From Clostridium sp. CAG:302 (GTDB lineage Bacteria > Bacillota_I > Bacilli_A > RF39 > UBA660), in contig FR887351.1 of assembly GCA_000431795.1 (NCBI GenBank), positions 1-22,642 on the forward strand: a stretch of DNA of 22,642 bases, written 5' to 3'. Numbering within the stretch: the first letter of the stretch is position 1; each line of letters starts with the position of its first letter. Shown one piece after another: positions 1-7,034 of the stretch. A program made the position numbers and the translations under genes. The notes beneath the pieces were generated by a model, which worked only from the letters and a program-made list of their open reading frames with translations, was not told the DNA's origin and searched no databases.

Positions 1-673
1 CTTCATCTAACATTTTCATATCAGGATTTTCAATGGTAAAGTACATAATAATTGTTATAAATGTTTCAGTTGCGGTTATTAATAATAATCCTGGATTTTG
101 TTTTTGAATTACAACTACTATTAAGGTTAAAACTATAAATAAAACTACCGGTATACATTTTCTGCTTTTTAATATCTGATAGTTTTTTATTATTAATATT
201 ATCCAAGTTATTATTAATATAGCTGTTAATGCATAAATAAAGTTGGCACTCGGCCCATACGAATAAACAATTTTATTTTCATTATGATAGTATAATGGTA
301 GTACATATACAATAAATGATATTAAAATATATAGTACTGCGAGTAATGGTCTACTTTTTTTATAAGTCTCCTTATAATTTTTTTCTTTATTTTTCCTTGT
401 TATTACAATAACATATCCAGTAAAGAAAAGTTCCCATGTAATAAATAGTAGCAATAATGTTTTAGATATAAGATCATTTATAAATGGCATCATATCTTTA
501 TAAAGTATAGTAAAATAGCACATTACTGCTAAAGAAACATTTAAAATATTTGTTATTATTAACGATGAATATATTTTTGTTTCTATTGTTTTAACATTTT
601 TTCTTTTAAAATATATTATTGTTAACATTAAACTATAGAAAAAACTGCACAATGTAAAAAAATTATTAGCCAT
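1..673 (-). CDS. Membrane sensor histidine kinase, N-terminal part (runs off the left edge)
   Basis: This is an open frame of 224 codons that starts at ATG 673-671 and stays open to the window edge. The start has an AGGTGAT Shine-Dalgarno about 5 nt upstream. The protein is almost entirely hydrophobic, with about seven membrane segments (roughly residues 3-22, 35-58, 68-91, 108-126, 142-162, 172-188 and 194-213). It ends in the cytoplasmic turn IENPDMKMLDE. From memory, an ENPD-K-motif directly after a seven-helix sensor leads into a HisKA/HATPase kinase, often hybrid, in gut Bacilli. The kinase core itself is outside the window, so the family call is inference. The gene lies downstream of the ligase gene but is separated from it by a terminator. 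Confidence 0.6.
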   Translation of the reverse strand, partial: MANNFFTLCSFFYSLMLTIIYFKRKNVKTIETKIYSSLIITNILNVSLAVMCYFTILYKDMMPFINDLISKTLLLLFITWELFFTGYVIVITRKNKEKNYKETYKKSRPLLAVLYILISFIVYVLPLYYHNENKIVYSYGPSANFIYALTAILIITWIILIIKNYQILKSRKCIPVVLFIVLTLIVVVIQKQNPGLLLITATETFITIIMYFTIENPDMKMLDE

Positions 674-716
674 TTAATCACCTACTCTGCTAAAATAATT
701 ATAACATAATAAAATT

Positions 717-744
717 AAAAAGAGAATTATTTTGTTCTCTTTTT
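717..744 (-). terminator. Intrinsic terminator of the ligase gene
   Basis: A perfect 10-bp stem (AAAAAGAGAA at 717-726 with TTCTCTTTTT at 735-744) closes an 8-nt loop. On the minus strand it is followed by a T-rich stretch. The stem overlaps the last codons and the stop of the ligase gene. Confidence 0.75.
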
Positions 745-2637
745 TACTTTTACATTATTATTTTTCTCTATTATGAATGTTGATGCTTTATTTTCATCAG
801 AAATGTTTTGCTTACTTACTAATTCATTGATATATGTTGTAAGTTTTCTATCATAATCTACTTTTCCATTCATTGTATAAGGAATCTCATCTAAAGCAAT
901 GTAATATTTTGCTCTATCTCTTGGCTGTAATAGTTCTTTACATTTTGCTTCTATTTTGTGAAGAATTAACTCTTTTTCTTCAGTAGAAATATTTTTATTT
1001 TTAAAAGAAACACATAGACAAGCAACACTTCCGTGAGCATATAGTCTGCTTGGAGATCCCACTACAACTGGTAGTTCTACCTCTTCAAATGAAGCCGCAA
1101 TAGATTCTATTTGACTACTTGGTATATTGTGCCCATCTGGTCTTACTACCACTCTTTTTTCTCTGCCTTCAAAAAACATATAACCATCAGCATCTATCAT
1201 AAATATGTCCCCTGTATTTATCCAAACTCTTCCATCTTTATCAGTATACATTATTTTGTCTGTAGCGTCCTGATTATTGTAATATCCTGCTGTTCTCGAT
1301 TTTGAGTATATGAAAGCGGTTCCTTTTTCTCCATAATGCAATTCTTCACTATCAATATCGTATCTTTTTTCTGGATCATTTAATCTTGGTAATACTTTAA
1401 CTATATTTTTTGAAAGTGGTATACCAACACTTCCTAACTTATTTTTAGCATCTGTTTTAGTAAAACTGCCACAAGAAGCTATCTCTGTCATTCCCCAGCC
1501 TTTTAATACTTTTGCATTACTTCCATGCTCTTTAAAGAACTCTATAGCTTTCTTTTCTATTTCTTTATCTAAGTGATCTCCACCTATTATTACACCTTTT
1601 AAAAATGATAAGTCCTTTTTATAGTTCATTAATATTAATAGAAAATTAGGTACTCCCATAATGTAATTAGGGTGGTACTTATCTATTAGTTTTCCTAGTA
1701 GTTTTGGTGCTTTATCTAATGTAAATGTTGGTATCATTAATAAATGCTGGCCTTGACAAAGCATATCATGCATACCTATTACTAAACCATATGCAATGAA
1801 AGGTGGCATTATCAATAAAAACTTATCACCAACTTCGTTTTTTAATGATTGCTTTTGAAAATAACTTAAGGCATTAAATGCTTCATTAGTTAATTTTACT
1901 CCTTTTGGTTTTCCTGATGTTCCACTGGTATACTCTATAACCGCTAAATCATTTGGTGTGAATTCTGCTACTGGTACATCTTCTTTACCTTCTGCCTCAT
2001 TTATAAAATCGTTCCATTTGGTGTATATACTTTTTCTTTTATTACTGATTTTTCTTAATAGGCTACTTTTTACTGAATTAGCTGCTGGTACTGTTACTAC
2101 ATTTTTAACATTTGTATCTTTTATAATGGTGGCTATTTTTTCTTCGGCTTTATCTATTACTACTGCAAAGGTTGATTTAGAATCTAACATATATTCTTTA
2201 ATTAACTCTTTATTAATTCTAGGATCAATAACATTTACTACTGCACCTATTTTGTTTAAAGCATATATTGCAAATACTGTTTCTGGTGTATATGGCATAC
2301 AAACTGATACAACATCGCCTCTTTTTATACCACGATTGCTAAATGCAATAGCTGCTTTATCAATATTTTTAATAAGTTCAGCATAAGTTATTTTATTATT
2401 GTAATATTCTATAGATGTGTCTTCCCTAAAACTTTTACTTGATTCTACTAAATCCATATAAATTCTTCTTTTAGGTATTATACTAGCAATCTCTTCATTG
2501 CTATAATTAATTAACCAAGGTCTATCTATACTTGGTTTACCAGTTAATGGTCCAAGTCTTTCACCAGTTAATAATGTTCTAAGATACAAATCTCTTTCTA
2601 TATCTTCTAATTCTAAATTTTTATTTTCTTTTTCCAT
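727..2637 (-). CDS. AMP-forming acyl/aryl-CoA ligase-like enzyme (ANL superfamily)
   Basis: The protein has 636 residues. It shows the full set of adenylate-forming motifs: the phosphate loop YTSGTSGKPKGV (236-247), GWGMTE (380-385), the ATP-ribose-binding TGD (475-477) followed by the hinge block GREKRVV, and the C-terminal catalytic lysine in NGKVDYDRK (K592). These enzymes activate a carboxylic acid as an acyl-AMP and pass it to CoA or a carrier thiol. The substrate cannot be read from the sequence. A 40-50-residue N-terminal extension precedes the usual core. No carrier protein or condensing enzyme lies next to it, so a polyketide or peptide pathway is not suggested here. The start is ATG 2637 with GAGGGGAG about 11 nt upstream and a good promoter at 2668-2696. 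The gene appears to be monocistronic. Confidence 0.88.
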   Translation of the reverse strand: MEKENKNLELEDIERDLYLRTLLTGERLGPLTGKPSIDRPWLINYSNEEIASIIPKRRIYMDLVESSKSFREDTSIEYYNNKITYAELIKNIDKAAIAFSNRGIKRGDVVSVCMPYTPETVFAIYALNKIGAVVNVIDPRINKELIKEYMLDSKSTFAVVIDKAEEKIATIIKDTNVKNVVTVPAANSVKSSLLRKISNKRKSIYTKWNDFINEAEGKEDVPVAEFTPNDLAVIEYTSGTSGKPKGVKLTNEAFNALSYFQKQSLKNEVGDKFLLIMPPFIAYGLVIGMHDMLCQGQHLLMIPTFTLDKAPKLLGKLIDKYHPNYIMGVPNFLLILMNYKKDLSFLKGVIIGGDHLDKEIEKKAIEFFKEHGSNAKVLKGWGMTEIASCGSFTKTDAKNKLGSVGIPLSKNIVKVLPRLNDPEKRYDIDSEELHYGEKGTAFIYSKSRTAGYYNNQDATDKIMYTDKDGRVWINTGDIFMIDADGYMFFEGREKRVVVRPDGHNIPSSQIESIAASFEEVELPVVVGSPSRLYAHGSVACLCVSFKNKNISTEEKELILHKIEAKCKELLQPRDRAKYYIALDEIPYTMNGKVDYDRKLTTYINELVSKQNISDENKASTFIIEKNNNVKVKKRTK

Positions 2638-2667
2638 ATTAATTTAACTCCCCTCAAAATCAGCATT

Positions 2668-2696
2668 AGTGTATCATAAAAATACATATTTTTCAA
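2668..2696 (-). promoter_or_regulatory. Sigma-A-type promoter of the ligase gene
   Basis: On the minus strand, TTGAAA (2696-2691) and TACACT (2673-2668) are separated by exactly 17 nt. They lie about 30 nt upstream of the ligase start. Confidence 0.75.
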
Positions 2697-2721
2697 GTGT
2701 TTTTACCAAAATCGTTCTTGA

Positions 2722-2768
2722 TAGAGACCTAGGCTCTAGCAAGCCTCCTTGAGACCTTAGGCTCAAGG
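2722..2768. repeat. Two tandem imperfect palindromes in a GC-rich patch
   Basis: Two related palindromes lie about 27 nt apart. The first (2722-2738) is TAGAG-a-CCTAGG-CTCTA. The second (2747-2768) is CCTTGAG-a-CCTTAGG-CTCAAGG. Both have the core GAGACCT(T)AGGCTC with one unpaired A in the left arm. The patch is far richer in G+C than its surroundings. It sits between the htrA terminator and the ligase promoter. Its function is unknown. A regulator site, a structured RNA or a small dispersed repeat all fit. Confidence 0.6.
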
Positions 2769-2772
2769 GGAT

Positions 2773-2817
2773 ACAAAAAAAAGAAGTAACTATTTACTTT
2801 CTTCAAGTGTTACTTCT
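2773..2817 (-). terminator. Intrinsic terminator after htrA
   Basis: A 9-bp perfect stem (AGAAGTAAC 2782-2790 with GTTACTTCT 2809-2817) spans the stop codon of htrA. On the minus strand it is followed by a run of eight T. The 18-nt loop is long. Confidence 0.75.
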
Positions 2818-3896
2818 GTCTTTAATTCTTTACCATTTCTATTATATGTAACTGTTATTTTATCTCCAGGAGAGTGTTTATATAGTTCATATCTTAATTT
2901 AGCTACTGATGATATATCATCATTTTCAATCTTAGTAATTATATCACCTTTCTTAATACCTGCTTTATCTGCTGGTGAGTTAGATTCAACATCCACTACA
3001 GCTACTCCGGCTTTAACATTATCAGGTATAGTTATTTTAGCCTGCCATAAGTAATAACTATTAGTTATGTCTAGCATACTAACACCAATGTATGGTCTCT
3101 TTATACTTCCACCTTTTTCTATTGTTTCAGCATAGTATAGAGCATCTTCAATTGGTATTGCAAATCCCATTCCTTCAACACTATAACTTGACGTACCACT
3201 GGTTTCTTGAGTTAATTTTAATGAGTTAACACCAATTACTTCACCATTAACATTACATAATGGTCCACCACTGTTACCAGGATTTAAGGCTGTATCAGTT
3301 TGTAATACTTTCATATAGTAATCACTAGTAGTTCCATTTAAACTCACTTCTACTAATCTATCTTTCCCTGATAGTATTCCTTTAGTTACTGTACCACTAT
3401 AGGTATCTCCTAGAGGAGCACCTACTGCAAATACTGTGTCTCCTAATTTCATATTTTCTGTGTTTCCTAGTGTTGCTACTTGCTTTATACTTGAAGTAGA
3501 TACTGTTAATACTGCTATATCAGCATATGTATCTCCTCCTAGTATTTTAGTATCTGCTGAGGTACCATCACTAAAGATTACTTTAGCAGAACCTCCACCT
3601 GATACAACATGATTATTAGTCATTATGTAAGATGTTGATCCTTCTGTTTTATATACAAAGCCTGTACCTGTTGATACCAACGTTTCTCCTTTATAACTAG
3701 CCACTACTACAGTAGCATCATATACCTTATCAACTGCTGCTGATATACTATTTTCATTTATTGTATAATTTCCTCCACTACCAGAAGTTAATATTGTTTC
3801 ATGACCTAATTGTTTTATAACTAAATACGACCATGCTGCACCTCCTATAAAAGCTACAAATACTAGTAATGGTATTAATATTTTATTTTTTTTCAT
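2790..3896 (-). CDS. HtrA/DegP-type membrane-anchored serine protease with one PDZ domain
   Basis: The protein has 368 residues. A single N-terminal membrane anchor (about residues 7-27) is followed by a trypsin-like protease domain. The catalytic triad is H96 (TNNHVVSGG), D126 (YADIAVL) and S209 (NPGNSGGPL). One PDZ domain occupies about 275-365. This is the Firmicutes HtrA/YkdA/YvtA arrangement: an extracytoplasmic quality-control protease held at the outer face of the membrane. The start at 3896 has AAGGTGAT about 5 nt upstream, and this site lies partly in the 3' end of the preceding Abi_2 gene. The two stop and start only 6 nt apart, so they are probably co-transcribed and may be translationally coupled. 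A terminator follows directly. Confidence 0.93.
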   Translation of the reverse strand: MKKNKILIPLLVFVAFIGGAAWSYLVIKQLGHETILTSGSGGNYTINENSISAAVDKVYDATVVVASYKGETLVSTGTGFVYKTEGSTSYIMTNNHVVSGGGSAKVIFSDGTSADTKILGGDTYADIAVLTVSTSSIKQVATLGNTENMKLGDTVFAVGAPLGDTYSGTVTKGILSGKDRLVEVSLNGTTSDYYMKVLQTDTALNPGNSGGPLCNVNGEVIGVNSLKLTQETSGTSSYSVEGMGFAIPIEDALYYAETIEKGGSIKRPYIGVSMLDITNSYYLWQAKITIPDNVKAGVAVVDVESNSPADKAGIKKGDIITKIENDDISSVAKLRYELYKHSPGDKITVTYNRNGKELKTEVTLEESK

Positions 3897-3902
3897 TTAT
3901 TA

Positions 3903-4829
3903 TCACCTTCCTATTATTTCTATGTAATCTTTTGGGAATCCCATTCTATCTAATATTTTATTTATTGGTATGATATCTATTCTGCCATCTAGTAATTCTA
4001 TCTCATATTCTACTTCTTTCATCATCAGTCTAAAATTACTTTCATTAAGTAGTATTTTAAAGATAATTATTACTGCAAATAAGTCATTTTTACCATAAAT
4101 GTATTCACCGTCCATCTTTGGTATATTCATATATTCATGATATTCGGTATCTGGTACTACTCTTTCAGTACGATGTTCAAAGACAATATCTTCATGAGCA
4201 CATAGATTACGATAATTAGATAATATTACTAAAATATCCTCAAGGAGTGATGGCGTAGTATTAAATACTTCCGCTATTTCTATTTTATCTTCTTCTCTTA
4301 ATATTGTATATAGTTCACAAACAATACCAAACGATAATACTTTTACTAATACCCACATTGGTATGTAACCATAGTTATTCATATAGTGCATAGTGGCAGC
4401 ATGGGTACCAACATTTATTCTTATTTGTCTTTTCATTTTATCTATTAAATCGTGCACTCTTCGCGATTTACTATGGTCATTGGTAAAGTTCTTAGGATTT
4501 AAATAGTCCTTCTCTTTATAACCATATTTTTTAGATAGTTGATATGATAGAACGGATTTTAATTGATTTTCGATAACTAAAACATTTTTAAATATTATAT
4601 TTCTAAAATTCCTATCAAATGTGAATAATGAGTAAACTTCTGAAAATGTTGTACCTGGGATAAATTTTCTTTCTTTAGAAGAAATCATAAATACATGACG
4701 ATATCCCATTAAAAAGAAGTAATTTTCTCTCAGCAATATTTCTTTAGCTGTTTCTTCATCTTCAATTATGAGATTTTTTTCTTTCAGTATTTCAATTTGT
4801 TCATCTATTGTTTTAAAATTCTTTTCCAT
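3903..4829 (-). CDS. Abi_2 family (AbiD/AbiF-like) protein with RX4H HEPN-type motif
   Basis: The protein has 308 residues and no signal peptide. It carries features typical of the Abi_2 family: an N-terminal helical block with ENYFFLMGYRHVF (35-47), an arginine-rich FDRNFRNIIF segment (71-80), and near residue 207 the motif RNLCAH, which is R207-x4-H212. An Rx4-6H motif is the active-site signature of HEPN ribonucleases, and Abi_2 proteins include lactococcal abortive-infection factors. RNase activity is therefore a reasonable inference but is not shown. The gene ends in TGA. It is the first gene of an apparent two-gene unit with htrA. The start is ATG 4829, and an extended -10 (TGG-TATACT) lies upstream at 4859-4867. 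Many chromosomal Abi_2 genes have no tested phage role. Confidence 0.82.
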   Translation of the reverse strand: MEKNFKTIDEQIEILKEKNLIIEDEETAKEILLRENYFFLMGYRHVFMISSKERKFIPGTTFSEVYSLFTFDRNFRNIIFKNVLVIENQLKSVLSYQLSKKYGYKEKDYLNPKNFTNDHSKSRRVHDLIDKMKRQIRINVGTHAATMHYMNNYGYIPMWVLVKVLSFGIVCELYTILREEDKIEIAEVFNTTPSLLEDILVILSNYRNLCAHEDIVFEHRTERVVPDTEYHEYMNIPKMDGEYIYGKNDLFAVIIIFKILLNESNFRLMMKEVEYEIELLDGRIDIIPINKILDRMGFPKDYIEIIGR

Positions 4830-4858
4830 TTGTACTCATCCCCATTATTCTGTAATAA

Positions 4859-4914
4859 AGTATACCATAGATTTGAAAAAATTGGTATATATTTTTAAGA
4901 AAAAATGATATAAT
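4859..4914. promoter_or_regulatory. Divergent promoters of the Abi_2-htrA and phospholipase genes with an inverted repeat between them
   Basis: On the minus strand an extended -10 reads TGG-TATACT (4867-4859). On the plus strand another reads TGA-TATAAT (4906-4914). Neither has a strong -35. A 7-bp inverted repeat, TATACCA (4861-4867) and TGGTATA (4883-4889), overlaps the minus-strand -10 and lies between the two promoters. Confidence 0.55.
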
Positions 4915-4932
4915 TATTTAGGAGGCGATAAA

Positions 4933-5904
4933 ATGCCAAGTTCAGTGACACATAGTTATTTTGCTAGTGATGTATATAATAAATTTAAAAATAAAAGTAA
5001 GATTAATTTGAATTATTTAAAGGTCTTTGGACAAGGTCCTGACCCTTATTTTTTTTATGATTTTCATCTTTCTAGAAAGGCTAAAGAAGTACACAAAATC
5101 AACACTTCTATGCAGCATAGTCTAGTTAATAAACATTTTGTTACACTAATTAATTATATTAATAAAATGAATTATAATGATAATGTTATGGTTATGTCTT
5201 ATTTATATGGACAAATATGTCATTTTGCTTTAGATAGCACTATTCATCCTTTTACTATATATATGTCTGGTAGATATGATGAAAAAGATAAGAATACTTA
5301 TAAATATAATGGTATGCATGAAAAGATGGAATACTATACGGATATATATCTTATTTATCAAAGAGAAAATATTATGCCAAAAAAATATAAAGTATATAAT
5401 GAAATATTTAAATTTGATGAATTTAATGATGAACTAAAGGATACTATTGATAAAGTTGTTAAAGAGGTATATAGCTATGATAATGTTAATACTATTTATT
5501 ATAAATGTTTAAAGGATATGAAGAAGTTTTACCATGTATTTAATTATGATAGATTTGGATTAAAAAAGAGCGTTTATTCTATTATGGATATAGTATGTGG
5601 TGATAAGGTTGTTAAGAAGAAAGAATTATCCTTTGATGTTAATCCTAATAGTCATTTAGAATATTTGAATCTTGATAATAATACTTGGAGGCATCCATGT
5701 ACTGGTGAAGAATTTAATTATTCCTTTTTTGATTTATACGATATGGCTTTAGTTAAAACTGTCAAAATTATTAATGAAGTTGATAAAATGTTAAATGATA
5801 AAAAAATAGATAATAAAAGAATAGAAAAATTATTTGGTAATCTCGATTATGGTACTGGCATGGACTGTGATTTGGAGATGAAATATAAATATTTTAAATA
5901 TTAA
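4933..5904 (+). CDS. Zinc-dependent phospholipase C family protein
   Basis: The protein has 323 residues. It matches the bacterial zinc-dependent phospholipase C / nuclease-P1-like fold family in the order of its metal-ligand residues: H7 in SSVTHSYF, D37 in GQGPDPYFFY, H97/D101/H105 in GQICHFALDSTIHPF, then H129-E130 and D137. There is no signal peptide, unlike the secreted clostridial alpha-toxins. It is therefore more like the intracellular, uncharacterised members common in Firmicutes, and the natural substrate is unknown. The start is ATG 4933 with AGGAGG 7 nt upstream and an extended -10 at 4906-4914. It is divergent from the Abi_2 gene and ends at a shared convergent terminator. Confidence 0.82.
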   Translation: MPSSVTHSYFASDVYNKFKNKSKINLNYLKVFGQGPDPYFFYDFHLSRKAKEVHKINTSMQHSLVNKHFVTLINYINKMNYNDNVMVMSYLYGQICHFALDSTIHPFTIYMSGRYDEKDKNTYKYNGMHEKMEYYTDIYLIYQRENIMPKKYKVYNEIFKFDEFNDELKDTIDKVVKEVYSYDNVNTIYYKCLKDMKKFYHVFNYDRFGLKKSVYSIMDIVCGDKVVKKKELSFDVNPNSHLEYLNLDNNTWRHPCTGEEFNYSFFDLYDMALVKTVKIINEVDKMLNDKKIDNKRIEKLFGNLDYGTGMDCDLEMKYKYFKY

Positions 5905-5964
5905 AAAAGAATATACTCTATACAATTTAATTATTATTGTAGTTTAAAGTATATTCCTTTTTTT
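5903..5964. terminator. Bidirectional terminator between the phospholipase gene and the 118-aa gene
   Basis: A 9-bp stem (GAATATACT 5909-5917 with AGTATATTC 5948-5956) is extended by an inner TACAA/TTGTA stem (5921-5925 with 5937-5941). It is flanked by A and T runs on both sides and serves two convergent genes. Confidence 0.75.
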
Positions 5965-6290
5965 ATTAATATATTGGATGATGTATAATCTAATGGTACA
6001 TATCCTTTTTTTAGTAAGTCTTCAATTACTATCATATTATAGTTTGCTGCGAATAAAAGATTTATTAAAAATAACATGGCAACTGTTAGTAATATACCTA
6101 ATTTGAATGGTATAAATGTCATTATTAATGCTGATACCGCTACCTCTGTTAGGAGCATAATATAATACATTTTATAGTTTTTCTTTTTTAGTGGATATAG
6201 AAATCCTAAATATAACATTTCTTTTACAAAGCCATAATCACATTCTACTGGAGGTGTATATTCGTCATATTTTAGATATATCTTTTGCAT
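5934..6290 (-). CDS. Small membrane protein of unknown function
   Basis: The protein has 118 residues with two strong membrane segments (about 42-60 and 65-87). They are flanked by a basic KKKNYK stretch and a soluble tail of about 30 residues. The N-terminal half (MQKIYLKYDEYTPPVE) resembles the opening of DUF2628-type two-helix proteins, but this is a weak impression. The start is ATG 6290 with AGGTGAT 5 nt upstream. A possible promoter (TTTCAA-17-TATACT) lies between it and the amidase gene. No function can be assigned. Confidence 0.65.
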   Translation of the reverse strand: MQKIYLKYDEYTPPVECDYGFVKEMLYLGFLYPLKKKNYKMYYIMLLTEVAVSALIMTFIPFKLGILLTVAMLFLINLLFAANYNMIVIEDLLKKGYVPLDYTSSNILIKKGIYFKLQ

Positions 6291-6306
6291 ACTATCACCT
6301 ATTATG

Positions 6307-6335
6307 AGTATATACTATTTTTGACTTTTTTGAAA
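6307..6335 (-). promoter_or_regulatory. Possible promoter of the 118-aa membrane protein gene
   Basis: On the minus strand, TTTCAA (6335-6330) and TATACT (6312-6307) are separated by 17 nt. The -10 is good and the -35 is poor. Confidence 0.4.
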
Positions 6336-6342
6336 GTGTTTT

Positions 6343-7005
6343 TTATTTTTTTTGGAAATAAATTTCTATGGAATCTGAGATTGATGATATTAATTTATCT
6401 TGATACTCTTTGTTTCGCAATAAATAACTATCATTTGAATTGGAAATAAAGCCTGCTTCAATAAGAACTCCTGGTGATGTTATGTGTTTATACATATAGT
6501 AGGTATTATCTTTTTTTATTTCTCTTACATTAGACATATTCTTTCTTAAATGGTTTGTTATTGTTTCGGCGATTAGTTTGTTTTCTTCGCTTTTAGTAGT
6601 ATAAAATACTTGAAGTCCTCTCCATGATGAATTTGTTACAGAATTTAAATGAATTGATATATACATATTAGGAGATATTTTATTTATGTATTTGGCTCTG
6701 TTATAAAGGTCACTTCTTTTTCTATTAACAGTAGTTGTGGATAAGTCCTTATCATCCTCTCTTGTTAGATAGACAGTGGCTCCGCGAGAAACTAACTCTT
6801 TTTCTAGTTTTCTTGTTAATATTAGATTTAAATCTTTTTCTATTATTTGATTACCAGTGGCACCAGCATCAACACCCCCATGACCCGAGTCTAAAATTAT
6901 TACCTTACCTAACAAATTCATACTATTTACACTAGCAGTTACTTTAGGAAGAGTTATTGTTATAAGAAAAAAGCATATTAATATTAATAGTTTATATTTA
7001 TTCAT
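6343..7005 (-). CDS. cwlD: N-acetylmuramoyl-L-alanine amidase, Amidase_3, CwlD-like
   Basis: The protein has 220 residues. A signal peptide or membrane anchor (residues 5-24) is followed by a single Amidase_3 domain. The zinc ligands and catalytic glutamate are visible: H42 in DSGHGGVDAGATG, E56 in IIEKDLN, H119 in YISIHLNS, and E183 in LIEAGFISN. The enzyme cuts the amide bond between MurNAc and the stem peptide outside the membrane. There are no SH3 or LysM wall-binding repeats, and the length is close to Bacillus CwlD (about 237 aa). CwlD removes stem peptides to make the muramic-lactam of spore cortex. A role in sporulation is plausible given spoIIR in the window, but the sequence cannot exclude a vegetative amidase. 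The gene lies 29 nt after the nucleoside kinase gene with AGGTG before its ATG, so it is probably the second gene of that operon. Confidence 0.85.
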   Translation of the reverse strand: MNKYKLLILICFFLITITLPKVTASVNSMNLLGKVIILDSGHGGVDAGATGNQIIEKDLNLILTRKLEKELVSRGATVYLTREDDKDLSTTTVNRKRSDLYNRAKYINKISPNMYISIHLNSVTNSSWRGLQVFYTTKSEENKLIAETITNHLRKNMSNVREIKKDNTYYMYKHITSPGVLIEAGFISNSNDSYLLRNKEYQDKLISSISDSIEIYFQKK

Positions 7006-7034
7006 ATTACACCTACTAATATATATGCTTTTTA

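Noticed and set aside
1958..2386. A 142-codon plus-strand frame
   Set aside because: It is antisense to the ligase, whose motifs are intact throughout.
2701..2772. T-box or other known riboswitch upstream of the ligase
   Set aside because: The AGGGTGGNACCGCG antiterminator motif is absent, and the palindromes lie upstream of the promoter on the ligase strand, so they would not be in its leader.
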